Of a stretch of DNA of 62,515 nucleotides, positions 41,950-50,213 are shown in pieces (the first letter of the stretch is position 1; each line of letters begins with the position of its first letter). The translations under genes and the position numbers were made by a program. The stretch comes from Candidatus Cacconaster merdequi (GTDB lineage Bacteria; Bacteroidota; Bacteroidia; Bacteroidales; UBA932), in contig JAGHVK010000085.1 in the NCBI GenBank assembly GCA_018064345.1, positions 1 to 62,515 on the forward strand. Reading direction: 5' to 3'. The notes below the pieces were generated by a model. It had not been told where the DNA came from, ran no database searches, and saw only the letters and a program-made list of their open reading frames with translations.

Positions 41950-42846
41950 ATGGAATTCAGACAATTGAAATATTTTGAGGCCGTCGCCCAGACCCGCAGT
42001 TTCACTGAGGCTGCGCGGCGGCTCTTTGTCTCACAGGGAGCCTTGTCCCAGCAGATGAAGTTGTTGGAAGATGAACTCGGGTCCCCTCTTTTTGAACGTG
42101 GGGCAAGGGGTGTCCGGCTGACTGAGGCGGGAGAACAGTTTCTGCCGCTCGCCCGCAGGACATTGACGGATATGGAAGCTTCCCGTCAGCGGGTGCGTGA
42201 CTTGAGCAAGTCGCTTGGCGGTGAGTTGAACATAGGAGTGACCTTTTCTTTCCGGGATCCTTCCACTGAGGCTATTGCCGATTTCTTGAAGAGGTATCCT
42301 GACGTGCATCTCAATATCTTTTACAAGACTTCTTCCGAACTGGCTGACATGCTGCGTTGTGGAAATCTTGATTTCTTTCTGGCATTCAAGTCTCAAAGAG
42401 TCCATTCCGACCTCGATTTCGAACCTCTTTTCGAATATGATTTGAGTGCCGTGATGAGGAAAGACCATCCGCTCGCAAACCACAACAGCCTTAGTATGAA
42501 GGATCTTGACGGTTTTCCCGTGGCACTGCCGGGAAGCGGGATGCAAGCGAGGAAGGCTTTCGACAGATATGTAAGCCTTGACACGGAGGAACTTGACGTG
42601 AAGGTCGAAATCAATGACCCGAACGTGATATTGGACATCGTCGCAAACACAGGCATGCTGACCATTCTTTCCGGCCAGGTGGTGAACTACCGGGACGGAA
42701 TTGTGGCCGTTCCTCTCGAAAATATGCCGAAAATGAAGGGTGGAGTATATTTTCTTGGAGATTCATACCGGAAGAAAAGTGCTGGAATGTTCTTGCAGAT
42801 GCTCAAGGATTCTGACAGCATCCGTAACCTTATGACGCTTGATTGA
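41950..42846 (+). CDS. LysR-family transcriptional regulator
   Basis: A 298-residue regulator. The winged helix-turn-helix is at residues 1-60 (MEFRQLKYFEAVAQTRSFTEAARRL then FVSQGALSQQMKLLEDELG). The effector domain is of the CynR/OxyR-like group (LNIGVTFSFRDPSTEAIADF). There is no obvious OxyR Cys pair: the only Cys near the effector site is in MLRCGNL. Downstream of superoxide reductase, lipocalin and ferritin, it may control them or the following surface genes (inference). Its promoter box is so close that the transcript may lack a leader. Confidence 0.9.
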   Translation: MEFRQLKYFEAVAQTRSFTEAARRLFVSQGALSQQMKLLEDELGSPLFERGARGVRLTEAGEQFLPLARRTLTDMEASRQRVRDLSKSLGGELNIGVTFSFRDPSTEAIADFLKRYPDVHLNIFYKTSSELADMLRCGNLDFFLAFKSQRVHSDLDFEPLFEYDLSAVMRKDHPLANHNSLSMKDLDGFPVALPGSGMQARKAFDRYVSLDTEELDVKVEINDPNVILDIVANTGMLTILSGQVVNYRDGIVAVPLENMPKMKGGVYFLGDSYRKKSAGMFLQMLKDSDSIRNLMTLD

Positions 42847-42868
42847 GAGCCATTCCATAACAGGTTCG
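42846..42868 (+). repeat. Dispersed palindrome copy 15, at the LysR stop
   Basis: AGAGCCATTCCATAACAGG continuing TTCG; shares the last base of the TGA stop. Confidence 0.65.
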
Positions 42869-42895
42869 ATACGCAGCCTTTTTTGTCAGTATGTT

Positions 42896-42926
42896 TTGGA
42901 ATAATTTCCTCTTTTTCGTAACTTTG
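42896..42926 (+). promoter_or_regulatory. Bacteroidota promoter of the 43012 gene
   Basis: TTTG at 42896-42899 and TAACTTTG at 42919-42926, spaced by 19 bases. Confidence 0.7.
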
Positions 42927-42977
42927 CGAGATGTTTGCGCAGGATATTTGCTGGAATGTGTGACAATAGATTGCTTT

Positions 42978-42997
42978 CAAATATTTTGAAATATTTG
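42978..42997. promoter_or_regulatory. Perfect palindrome in the leader of the 43012 gene
   Basis: CAAATATTT-TG-AAATATTTG, 9-bp arms, between the promoter and the ATG; operator-like. Confidence 0.5.
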
Positions 42998-43011
42998 CTT
43001 ATTGTGAAAAT

Positions 43012-44232
43012 ATGTTGTATGTTTGTCGCTTGAATAGTAGGTTGTTTTCTGTAGCACTTTTATTGATGCTCACTACCGGGCTGATGGCTCAGGAGAGGTC
43101 GGTTGGAGTGGCTGAGGCTTTGGTGAAGAGTGGATTCACCAATGTCAGGGCAGTGGAAAATGATTCGCTCTTTGTCGTGACAGTGGAGAATGATGCATAC
43201 AAGTTGCAGGCTTCCGGACTGGCTGCGGCAATCCGTGTTCTTGAAGAACAGGGAGTGATGGATGGGAAGAGCGTCAAGATAGTCGCTACATACTACAACG
43301 TACCGCAAGTTACTTTGACATATAATCCTGCTGTTGGAAGGTGGAAAACCTCATACAGGTTGGATGATGGTTGGAAGCTGGTCAAGCGCGAGGCCAAGTC
43401 GAACAGTTCCATAGGGAATGTGGATATTGTCGTGTATCCGCAACTTTCTCTGATGAACTTGATTATCGATCAGGTCTATCAGTCGTTGTGGCAGTTGAGC
43501 CCTGCAGTCGAGTTTTCTCCGTGGCCCGGTGCCAAGGTGTCGGCTCAGGTGAAGATACCTCTGTTCAACGACGGCTATGGAGAACTTGAAGACAAGGTTC
43601 ATCCCGGATTGATAACTCTTTCCCAAAGGTTCCGGATTCCGGGCAATATCTTCGGGAGGGTTTCTGCCGGTCTGTTCTCGAATAACCGGCACGGAGTTGC
43701 ACTTGATCTCTATCATCCTTTTTCGTTCAACGAACGGTTCTCCATCGAAGGCTCCTTTTCGATGCTCGGGCTCAGCTACTGGCGTGGATTCGAGTTCCAT
43801 TACAATGTCTCGAGTCCTGTGCTCAAGCCTTATTGGAGTGCAAAAGTGAATTATTACTCCCCTTTGCTCGGGTCTCAGTTCTCGGCTAAAGTGCAGAAGT
43901 TCCTTTTGGACGATTACGGGGTCAAAGGAGAGATGGTAAGGCATTTCCGCTATTGTTCGATAGGCTTCTACCTTGAAAAAGGGCTCAACAGTTACGCCAG
44001 GCTGAACGGTGGATTCAGTTTTGCAATCACTCTGCCGCCTTACAGGTACAGGAGGTATGGTCACGCTCCGCGCGTTACAACATCGTTCATCGGGATGACC
44101 TACAACGCCAACAACGAGCAGAGGTGGTTCAAGGAGAACAAATATGAGGCGGGTGACAACATAATGGAAAAGAACGGATTCAATCCGTATTATATTGATA
44201 AGGAAATAAGTAGATATAACATTAACTATTAA
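43012..44232 (+). CDS. YjbH-like outer-membrane protein, C-terminal-half type
   Basis: A 406-residue protein with a signal peptide (FSVALLLMLTTGLMAQ). A small domain (residues 30-110, VGVAEALVKSGFTNVRAVEND) resembles a BON/secretin-like alpha-beta module. The following strands (VDIVVYPQLSLMN, VKIPLFNDGYGELEDKVHPG, LITLSQRFRIPGNIFGRVSAGLF, NYYSPLLGSQFSAKVQKFLLDDYG) recall the C-terminal part of YjbH-type beta-barrels. The N-terminal-half type is encoded at 32350, so the two may form one secretion component (inference). It has its own promoter and a palindrome in the leader. Confidence 0.6.
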   Translation: MLYVCRLNSRLFSVALLLMLTTGLMAQERSVGVAEALVKSGFTNVRAVENDSLFVVTVENDAYKLQASGLAAAIRVLEEQGVMDGKSVKIVATYYNVPQVTLTYNPAVGRWKTSYRLDDGWKLVKREAKSNSSIGNVDIVVYPQLSLMNLIIDQVYQSLWQLSPAVEFSPWPGAKVSAQVKIPLFNDGYGELEDKVHPGLITLSQRFRIPGNIFGRVSAGLFSNNRHGVALDLYHPFSFNERFSIEGSFSMLGLSYWRGFEFHYNVSSPVLKPYWSAKVNYYSPLLGSQFSAKVQKFLLDDYGVKGEMVRHFRYCSIGFYLEKGLNSYARLNGGFSFAITLPPYRYRRYGHAPRVTTSFIGMTYNANNEQRWFKENKYEAGDNIMEKNGFNPYYIDKEISRYNINY

Positions 44233-44252
44233 TTAAACTAAACAATCAAAAG

Positions 44253-45197
44253 ATGAAAAAGATTTTTTCAAGTCTGGTTCTTGCTTTCGCTGTATTGGCA
44301 GGTCTTTTTTCCTCTTGCAACCCTGAGGAAATCGAGACCACTTTCGAAGCAAATCCTGCTACTGCAACGATTACAGTGACTGTTCTTGAGGGTGAGACTC
44401 TTGTTGACATCACTTCATCAAGTACTATCAATGCAGCCTCAAATCTTCTCGGGGCTGACCTGAAGGTAAACGGCAACAAGATTATCCTTACAGGAAACAA
44501 GGCTATCGTAGCCCAGAAGATTACTGTCAATGCTTCCGCTACTGTAGAGGGCGCTGTGAAGTCAGCTCCTGCTGCTGAAGTGTCCATCACTCCGGTTCTT
44601 GCCGGTGGTATTTCAACCTACGCAGTCACTATGATCATCCTCCCTGCAGACCACGACTACTCATACAAGTTCATCAAGAGCGAGGTAGTTGATGAAGAAC
44701 TCGGTCAGTTCACTCCAAAGGGTACAGGACATGATCACGAAGGTCAGATTTGGGCATACAATGAGTCTGAATTCGTCCTTGATGCAGTTGTGAAGTATGA
44801 TGACATCCACGGCATCGAGGGAAGCACATACAGCTTCGTCGGTATTCCTACACTAGAGGCTCAGGATGCTGTGAAGGCATTTGCTGCAGGTCTTGGAAAG
44901 GAAAATCTCTACAATGTACCTTCATACATCGAATTCAAGGTTTCCGCTTTCTCAATGTACACTGTTTACGGTCTTCATATCTGGGAGGATGACTACTATG
45001 ATGTAATCAGGAAGAATGCTGAAACTTCAGTTGAGACCAAGGTCGGTGAAATCATTGTAACCAGAGTTAGCACCAATGCATGGAAGGCTGAAAAGGCTCT
45101 CCCTGGACACGAAGGTCATTATCACCCTGGACACGGACATCAGGATGTCCACGGCTACAGTTCAAATGCCGGTGGTGGAATCTTCTTCGCTAATTAA
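44253..45197 (+). CDS. Surface lipoprotein with DUF3869-like N-terminus and His-rich C-terminus
   Basis: A 314-residue lipoprotein with lipobox LFSSC|N. Residues 25-110 have a beta-sandwich-like repeat (ATATITVTVLEGETLVDITSSST) resembling DUF3869 proteins of Bacteroidota. The rest is unrecognised. The C-terminus is rich in His and Gly (GHEGHYHPGHGHQDVHGYS), with a second small cluster GTGHDHEGQ near residue 155, suggesting metal binding. It lies 40 bases upstream of an OmpA-family gene. Confidence 0.6.
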   Translation: MKKIFSSLVLAFAVLAGLFSSCNPEEIETTFEANPATATITVTVLEGETLVDITSSSTINAASNLLGADLKVNGNKIILTGNKAIVAQKITVNASATVEGAVKSAPAAEVSITPVLAGGISTYAVTMIILPADHDYSYKFIKSEVVDEELGQFTPKGTGHDHEGQIWAYNESEFVLDAVVKYDDIHGIEGSTYSFVGIPTLEAQDAVKAFAAGLGKENLYNVPSYIEFKVSAFSMYTVYGLHIWEDDYYDVIRKNAETSVETKVGEIIVTRVSTNAWKAEKALPGHEGHYHPGHGHQDVHGYSSNAGGGIFFAN

Positions 45198-45236
45198 TCC
45201 TTCTTAATTTGATAACGGAAAAAAAGTAACAATAAT

Positions 45237-46355
45237 ATGAAACTTAAGATTTTTGCAATTTCATTTGCTCTGATGGCCTGCTTCGTCTCAGCAAATGCAC
45301 AGGAGGAAAAACTTGGGAATGACTGGTTCATCGGAATTGGTGGCGGAGTGAACTCTGTATATACTGATCATTTCAACAGCCCTTCATTCTACGGCCAGAT
45401 TCAGGTCGGTAAGTACTTTACTCCAGTATGGGGCGGACGCATTGACATCGCTGGTCCTTTCCAGTCATTCGATAACGCCAACGACCTTTCTTGGAAGACT
45501 GTCAAGGCTACTCCTTACGAGTTCAAGAACAAGCTTTTCGGTGAAATCAACCTTGATGGAATCCTGAATCTTTCACAGCTTATCAGCAAGGCTTCTCTCC
45601 CATTGGTTGACGTAACTATCTTCGCTGGTCCTACTATGAACCTCTCTACTGCAGGATCAAAATTCGCCAACGAAATCACTGCCGACCAGGTACAGGTTGT
45701 AGAGGAATGTGATGATTTGAAAGCACGTTTCGGTGCTACCGCCGGTCTCGGTATTGCTTTCAATCTCAGCAAGTATTTTGCTCTCGGAATTGAAGGCCGC
45801 ACTGGTGTGACTCCTTCAATCTTCGGTGACGCTTCTCCTTGCCGCAAGGCTGAAATGACCAACCGTCTCACTTTGAACCTTGTTTGGACTATCGGTGGCA
45901 AACTTGGCAAGGACGGCTTTGCAAAGAAGTATGGCCGTGTCGAGACTGTTGTCAACAGAGTCGAGGTTCCTGTAGACAAGATTGTCGAGGTTCCTGTTGA
46001 GAAAATCGTCGAGAAAGTTGTCGAGGTTGCCAACCCTGCATCAACTTCAGTATTCTTCCCAATCAACAAGTACAGTCTTACAAAACAGGACAAGGTTCGT
46101 CTTTCTCAATATGCTGAGGCAATCAAAGCAGGAAGCAAGGACATCAAGTACACTGTTGCAGGTTATGCTGACAAGGCTACTGGTTCTGCAAAGACTAACC
46201 AGATACTTTCTGAGAAACGTGCAAAGGCTGTTTATGATGAACTCGTTGCGAATGGTGTAAATCCTGATCAGCTTGTTATCGAGGCTAACGGTGGCGTTCC
46301 GGCAATGTTCTTCGGAAGCAACGTTCTTTCACGTGTGACTATCGTAAGCAAATAA
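45237..46355 (+). CDS. OmpA-family outer-membrane protein
   Basis: A 372-residue protein. A signal peptide (FALMACFVSANAQ) precedes an eight-stranded-barrel-like N-terminal region. A linker of charged VPVDKIVEVPVEKIVEKVV repeats sits near residues 242-262. The C-terminal OmpA/Pal peptidoglycan-binding domain has VFFPINKYSLTKQDKVRLS, AGYADKATGSAKTNQILSEKRA. The typical NxxLSxxRA motif is kept as NQILSEKRA. It links the outer membrane to peptidoglycan and is usually abundant. A strong terminator follows. Confidence 0.93.
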   Translation: MKLKIFAISFALMACFVSANAQEEKLGNDWFIGIGGGVNSVYTDHFNSPSFYGQIQVGKYFTPVWGGRIDIAGPFQSFDNANDLSWKTVKATPYEFKNKLFGEINLDGILNLSQLISKASLPLVDVTIFAGPTMNLSTAGSKFANEITADQVQVVEECDDLKARFGATAGLGIAFNLSKYFALGIEGRTGVTPSIFGDASPCRKAEMTNRLTLNLVWTIGGKLGKDGFAKKYGRVETVVNRVEVPVDKIVEVPVEKIVEKVVEVANPASTSVFFPINKYSLTKQDKVRLSQYAEAIKAGSKDIKYTVAGYADKATGSAKTNQILSEKRAKAVYDELVANGVNPDQLVIEANGGVPAMFFGSNVLSRVTIVSK

Positions 46356-46376
46356 TCATCGTAAACAATATCACTG

Positions 46377-46406
46377 AAAAACTCCCGATTCTTCGGGAGT
46401 TTTTTT
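46377..46406 (+). terminator. Terminator after the OmpA-family gene
   Basis: 12-bp stem AAAAACTCCCGA/TCGGGAGTTTTT with a four-base loop and a run of seven T. Confidence 0.92.
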
Positions 46407-46453
46407 GTATGTCAAATAGCTCCTTAATAGTTTGTTTTTAATGTAATTATGAT

Positions 46454-46461
46454 TACATTTG
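46454..46461 (+). promoter_or_regulatory. Bacteroidota -7 box for rpsA
   Basis: TACATTTG; predicted leader of about 65 bases before the ATG at 46530. Confidence 0.75.
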
Positions 46462-46529
46462 CAAGCTTTTGCGGTTAGGCCGCAAATTGATAAATAATGT
46501 CCAACAACTTGTTATCTATTAATTAATTT

Positions 46530-48398
46530 ATGGAAAACACACAATTAGAGAACACGCAGGTTGAAAACTATGTAGAAGAGCCGATTGTTGCTCCGGCAAA
46601 GCCTGCAAAGAGCAACGCATCTGTCGATAATGACAAGTTCGACTGGGATGCATTCGAAAATGACGGTTTCAGCGCAGAGGATCTCGCTAAGACCGAAGAA
46701 AGTTATTCACAGACTCTCAGCCGTGTAAGCGAAAATGAAGTTGTTGAGGGTACTGTAGTTGCGCTCAACAAGCGCGAGGTGATTGTGAACATCGGATACA
46801 AGAGTGAAGGTGTCATCTCAATCAATGAGTTCCGTTACAATCCTGAACTTGCTGTCGGTGACAAAGTTGAGGTTTACGTAGAAAACGCTGAAGACAAGAA
46901 AGGCCAGCTGATTCTCTCCCACAAGCGCGCACGCGCTCTCAAGTCTTGGGACAGAGTAAACGAAGCTTGCGACAATGGTGAAATCGTTAAGGGTTACATC
47001 AAGTGCAGGACCAAGGGCGGTATGATTGTCGATGTATTCGGAATCGAAGCTTTCCTCCCTGGCTCACAGATAGATGTCAAGCCAATCAGAGATTACGACG
47101 TATTCGTTAACAAGACTATGGAGTTCAAGATTGTCAAGATCAATCAGGAATTCCGCAATGTTGTCGTATCGCACAAGGCTCTTATCGAGGCTGAAATCGA
47201 AGCCCAGAAAGCCGGTATCATGGAGAAACTTGAGAAGGGACAGATTCTTGAAGGTACTGTCAAGAACATCACTTCTTATGGAGTATTCGTTGACCTCGGC
47301 GGCGTAGACGGCCTTATCCATATAACAGATTTGAGCTGGGGCCGTATCAACCATCCGGAAGAGGTTGTATCGCTCGACCAGAAGATTAACGTAGTCATCC
47401 TTGACTTCGATGATACCAAGAAGCGTATCGCTCTCGGTCTCAAGCAGCTTACTCAGCACCCTTGGGATGCTCTTGACGAGAATCTCAAAGTCGGTGACAA
47501 GGTTAAGGGTAAAGTTGTCGTCATAGCTGACTACGGTGCATTCATCGAAGTGCAGCCGGGTGTAGAGGGCCTTATCCACGTATCTGAAATGAGCTGGAGC
47601 CTCCATCTCCGCAGCGCCCAGGACTTCTTGAAAGTCGGCGAGGAGGTAGAAGCCGTTATTCTCACCTTGGACCGCGAAGAACGCAAGATGAGCCTCGGTA
47701 TCAAGCAGCTTAAACCGGATCCATGGGCTACCATCGCTGAAAAATATCCTATCAATTCCAAGCATACTGCAACAGTCCGCAATTTCACCAACTTCGGCGT
47801 ATTCGTTGAACTTGAGGAAGGCGTAGACGGTCTCGTACATATCAGTGACCTCAGCTGGACAAAGAAGATCAAACATCCTTCAGAATTCACTGCAATCGGT
47901 GACAAACTTGAGGTTGTGGTTCTTGAGGTGGACCAGGAAAACCGTCGTCTGAGCCTCGGCCACAAACAGCTTGAGGACAATCCTTGGGACAACTACGAAG
48001 CAGTGTACACAGTGGGCTCAATCCACGATGGTACTGTTGCTGCTATCGGTGAGAAGGGTGCAACAATCACTCTTGCTGAAGGAGTAGAGGGCTTCTGCTC
48101 TATAAAGAATCTTGCAAAAGAGGATGGTACAACTGCTAAGGAAGGCGAGACCATTGAGTTCAAGATCATTGATTTCAACAAGAACAGCAAGAAGATAGTT
48201 CTCTCTCATTCAAGACTCTTCGAAGACGTAAAGCGTGAAGAGGCTAAGAAAGAGGCAAAAGAGAAGGATGCTGAGGCAAATTCAACTCACAAGGCTGTGA
48301 AGAAACTGAAGGACAATCTTGAAAAGACCACTCTCGGTGACATTTCAGAACTCGCAGCTCTCAAGGACGAACTTGAAAAGGCTCAGAAAGAGAACTAG
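46530..48398 (+). CDS. rpsA: 30S ribosomal protein S1
   Basis: A 622-residue RNA-binding protein with six S1 domains. They begin near VVEGTVVALNKREVIVNI, IVKGYIKCRTKGGMIVDV, ILEGTVKNITSYGVFVDL, KVKGKVVVIADYGAFIEV, KHTATVRNFTNFGVFVEL and IHDGTVAAIGEKGATITL. An acidic N-terminal extension of about 60 residues and a Lys/Glu-rich C-terminal tail are typical of the phylum. It delivers mRNA to the 30S subunit, and in Bacteroidota is thought to matter for start selection because Shine-Dalgarno sequences are weak. The stop overlaps the GTG start of rnz (TAGTG). Confidence 0.97.
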   Translation: MENTQLENTQVENYVEEPIVAPAKPAKSNASVDNDKFDWDAFENDGFSAEDLAKTEESYSQTLSRVSENEVVEGTVVALNKREVIVNIGYKSEGVISINEFRYNPELAVGDKVEVYVENAEDKKGQLILSHKRARALKSWDRVNEACDNGEIVKGYIKCRTKGGMIVDVFGIEAFLPGSQIDVKPIRDYDVFVNKTMEFKIVKINQEFRNVVVSHKALIEAEIEAQKAGIMEKLEKGQILEGTVKNITSYGVFVDLGGVDGLIHITDLSWGRINHPEEVVSLDQKINVVILDFDDTKKRIALGLKQLTQHPWDALDENLKVGDKVKGKVVVIADYGAFIEVQPGVEGLIHVSEMSWSLHLRSAQDFLKVGEEVEAVILTLDREERKMSLGIKQLKPDPWATIAEKYPINSKHTATVRNFTNFGVFVELEEGVDGLVHISDLSWTKKIKHPSEFTAIGDKLEVVVLEVDQENRRLSLGHKQLEDNPWDNYEAVYTVGSIHDGTVAAIGEKGATITLAEGVEGFCSIKNLAKEDGTTAKEGETIEFKIIDFNKNSKKIVLSHSRLFEDVKREEAKKEAKEKDAEANSTHKAVKKLKDNLEKTTLGDISELAALKDELEKAQKEN

Positions 48399-49210
48399 TG
48401 AACTTCAGTTTGACAACATTGGGTACAGCATCTGCTCGCCCGATGGTCGATAGATTCCAAAGCGCCCACGTGGTAAACCTACATGGGCGCTTGTTTTTAA
48501 TCGATTGCGGAGAGGGGGCGCAGGTATTGCTCAAGCGTTACCGGATTTCCAAGGGACGCTTGGACAATATACTCATATCCCACCTTCACGGTGACCACGT
48601 CTTCGGCATATTCGGGATTCTTTCCACTATGGCCCTGGACGGGCGTACCGCCCCGCTCTTCATTTATGCTCCACGGGATTTCGGCTCTCTCCTGCGTTTC
48701 TTCCTGTCACATTTCGGCGAAGGAGTAAAGTATGAGATTACCCATATACCATTGAATATGAAGGAGCCGGAGGAGATTGCCTCTTTCAGGCATTGTCGGG
48801 TCTATGCCTTCCCGCTCAATCACAGGATAGATTGTTTCGGCTTCCGCATTGTTTATGAAAAGATGCCACGTATGACTGCTTCTGATTCCAGTGAAGCAGT
48901 GCCTTACATCAAGTCTTTTGCATATTGTTCGGATACGGCTGTCTTCCCCGAAGAGGCAGAGTGGCTTAAGGGTACGGATCTCATATATCACGAAGCTACC
49001 TTCGCTGACGAACATATTGATCTGGCACACAGAATGTATCATTCAACTGCCCGTGAAGCTGCCCTTGTGGCACTGAAAGCTGGTGCATCAAAGCTTGTAC
49101 TCGGCCATTTCTCTTCCCGCTACAGTGATCTCTCCATCCTGGAAAACCAGGCACGTGAGGTATTCCCTGAATCATATCTTGCCATTGAAGGCGCTTCTTT
49201 TGAAGTTTAG
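48398..49210 (+). CDS. rnz: Ribonuclease Z
   Basis: Metallo-beta-lactamase-fold endonuclease that trims tRNA 3' ends, 270 residues. The metal motif SHLHGDHVFG has His62, His64, Asp66 and His67. Others are IDCGEGAQVLLKRY, AYCSDTAVFPE, LIYHEATF and the late His in LVLGHFSSRY. It is shorter than the usual 300 or so residues; the missing part lies before the SDT motif. The start is GTG, overlapping the rpsA stop by one base. A terminator-like hairpin lies within codons 21-31, so read-through from rpsA may be limited. Confidence 0.92.
   Translation: MNFSLTTLGTASARPMVDRFQSAHVVNLHGRLFLIDCGEGAQVLLKRYRISKGRLDNILISHLHGDHVFGIFGILSTMALDGRTAPLFIYAPRDFGSLLRFFLSHFGEGVKYEITHIPLNMKEPEEIASFRHCRVYAFPLNHRIDCFGFRIVYEKMPRMTASDSSEAVPYIKSFAYCSDTAVFPEEAEWLKGTDLIYHEATFADEHIDLAHRMYHSTAREAALVALKAGASKLVLGHFSSRYSDLSILENQAREVFPESYLAIEGASFEV
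48460..48498 (+). terminator. Terminator-like hairpin inside the rnz coding region
   Basis: Stem AAGCGCCCA/TGGGCGCTT (9 bp, plus two inner pairs) followed by GTTTTTAA, 62 bases after the rpsA stop. Confidence 0.7.
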
Positions 49211-49232
49211 GATTTGTTTCAAGGTGATTTTG

Positions 49233-49240
49233 TATATTTG
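49233..49240 (+). promoter_or_regulatory. Bacteroidota -7 box for the glucosaminidase gene
   Basis: TATATTTG, five bases before ATG 49245; predicts a leaderless or very short leader transcript. Confidence 0.6.
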
Positions 49241-49244
49241 TAGA

Positions 49245-50213
49245 ATGGAACCGAGTATGAAATCCCTTGTATTGACATTCGTAGCGCTGCTATGCAGTTA
49301 TTTCTGCTTCGGTGACAATACCACGCGTACCAGATACATCGAAAAGTACAAGGATGTGGCTGTAAGACAAATGATTGAAACAGGTATTCCTGCAAGTATC
49401 ACTATGGCACAGGCGTGCCTTGAAAGTGGCGACGGGAACAGCACTCTGGCGCGTGAGGCAAACAATCATTTCGGAATAAAGTGCCACAACACCTGGGAGG
49501 GAAAGAGCTTTCTGAAGGATGCTGAAACCAAGAATGAATGCTTCAGAATGTATGATTCCGCGGAGGAATCTTTCGCTGACCATTCCGATTTCCTGCGATA
49601 TAGTGCACGATATGCATTTCTTTTCTCCCTTGACCGGAAAGATTATAAAGGTTGGGCTTACGGATTGAAGAATGCGGGATATGCAACAGATCCGCAGTAT
49701 CCGGACAAGTTAATCAGGATTATCGAGGAAAATGGTCTGGCAGTGCTTGACCTTTTGAAAGATACGGTTGAAATGATGTTGCCGCCGACTCCTGAAAAGG
49801 CAAATGAAAGCACTATGCTCAAGCCTGAGGAAGGATCGAAGCTTTACAAGATATCAATTTACCGTGAAGTGTTCCAACAGAACGGTGTGGCCTACATTAT
49901 TGCAAACGGCAGGGATACTTACCGGTTCATTGCGCAGGAGTATAACCTGTTTTATCGTGAGTTGCTCTCTTTCAACGACCTTGCCCGCGATGAAGGGCTT
50001 TCTGCAGGAACACGGGTATATTTGGAAAGGAAGAAACGGTCGAGTGCCAGATATATACCAAAGCACGTAGTCGAAGAGGGCGATACGATGTATTCCATAT
50101 CGCAGAAATATGCAATTCAGCTGAAATGTCTTTATCAGTACAATTGCCTGTCAAAAGGAGAGGAGCCCCCGGTCGGTTCCGTCCTGTTACTACAGAAACC
50201 TGACAAGAAATGA
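49245..50213 (+). CDS. Exported N-acetylglucosaminidase with C-terminal LysM
   Basis: A 322-residue peptidoglycan hydrolase with signal peptide VLTFVALLCSYFCFG. The glucosaminidase (FlgJ/LytD-type) domain spans residues 25-160: ETGIPASITMAQACLESGDG with catalytic Glu, NNHFGIKCHNTWEG, FRMYDSAEESFADHSDFL and YATDPQYPDKLIRII. The C-terminal region holds LysM-like modules, the clearest being HVVEEGDTMYSISQKYAIQ. ATG 49257 (MKSLV) is an alternative start. It overlaps mltG by four bases, giving a two-gene cell-wall unit. Confidence 0.93.
   Translation: MEPSMKSLVLTFVALLCSYFCFGDNTTRTRYIEKYKDVAVRQMIETGIPASITMAQACLESGDGNSTLAREANNHFGIKCHNTWEGKSFLKDAETKNECFRMYDSAEESFADHSDFLRYSARYAFLFSLDRKDYKGWAYGLKNAGYATDPQYPDKLIRIIEENGLAVLDLLKDTVEMMLPPTPEKANESTMLKPEEGSKLYKISIYREVFQQNGVAYIIANGRDTYRFIAQEYNLFYRELLSFNDLARDEGLSAGTRVYLERKKRSSARYIPKHVVEEGDTMYSISQKYAIQLKCLYQYNCLSKGEEPPVGSVLLLQKPDKK

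Noticed and set aside
47064-47876. Long open frame antisense to rpsA (270 codons)
   Set aside because: It mirrors the codon structure of the highly expressed rpsA, has no recognisable motifs and no promoter; a shadow of the real gene.
49207-49230. TTTAGGATTTGTTTCAAGGTG after rnz as a repeat copy
   Set aside because: It shares only short stretches with the family and needs gaps to align; too weak to include.
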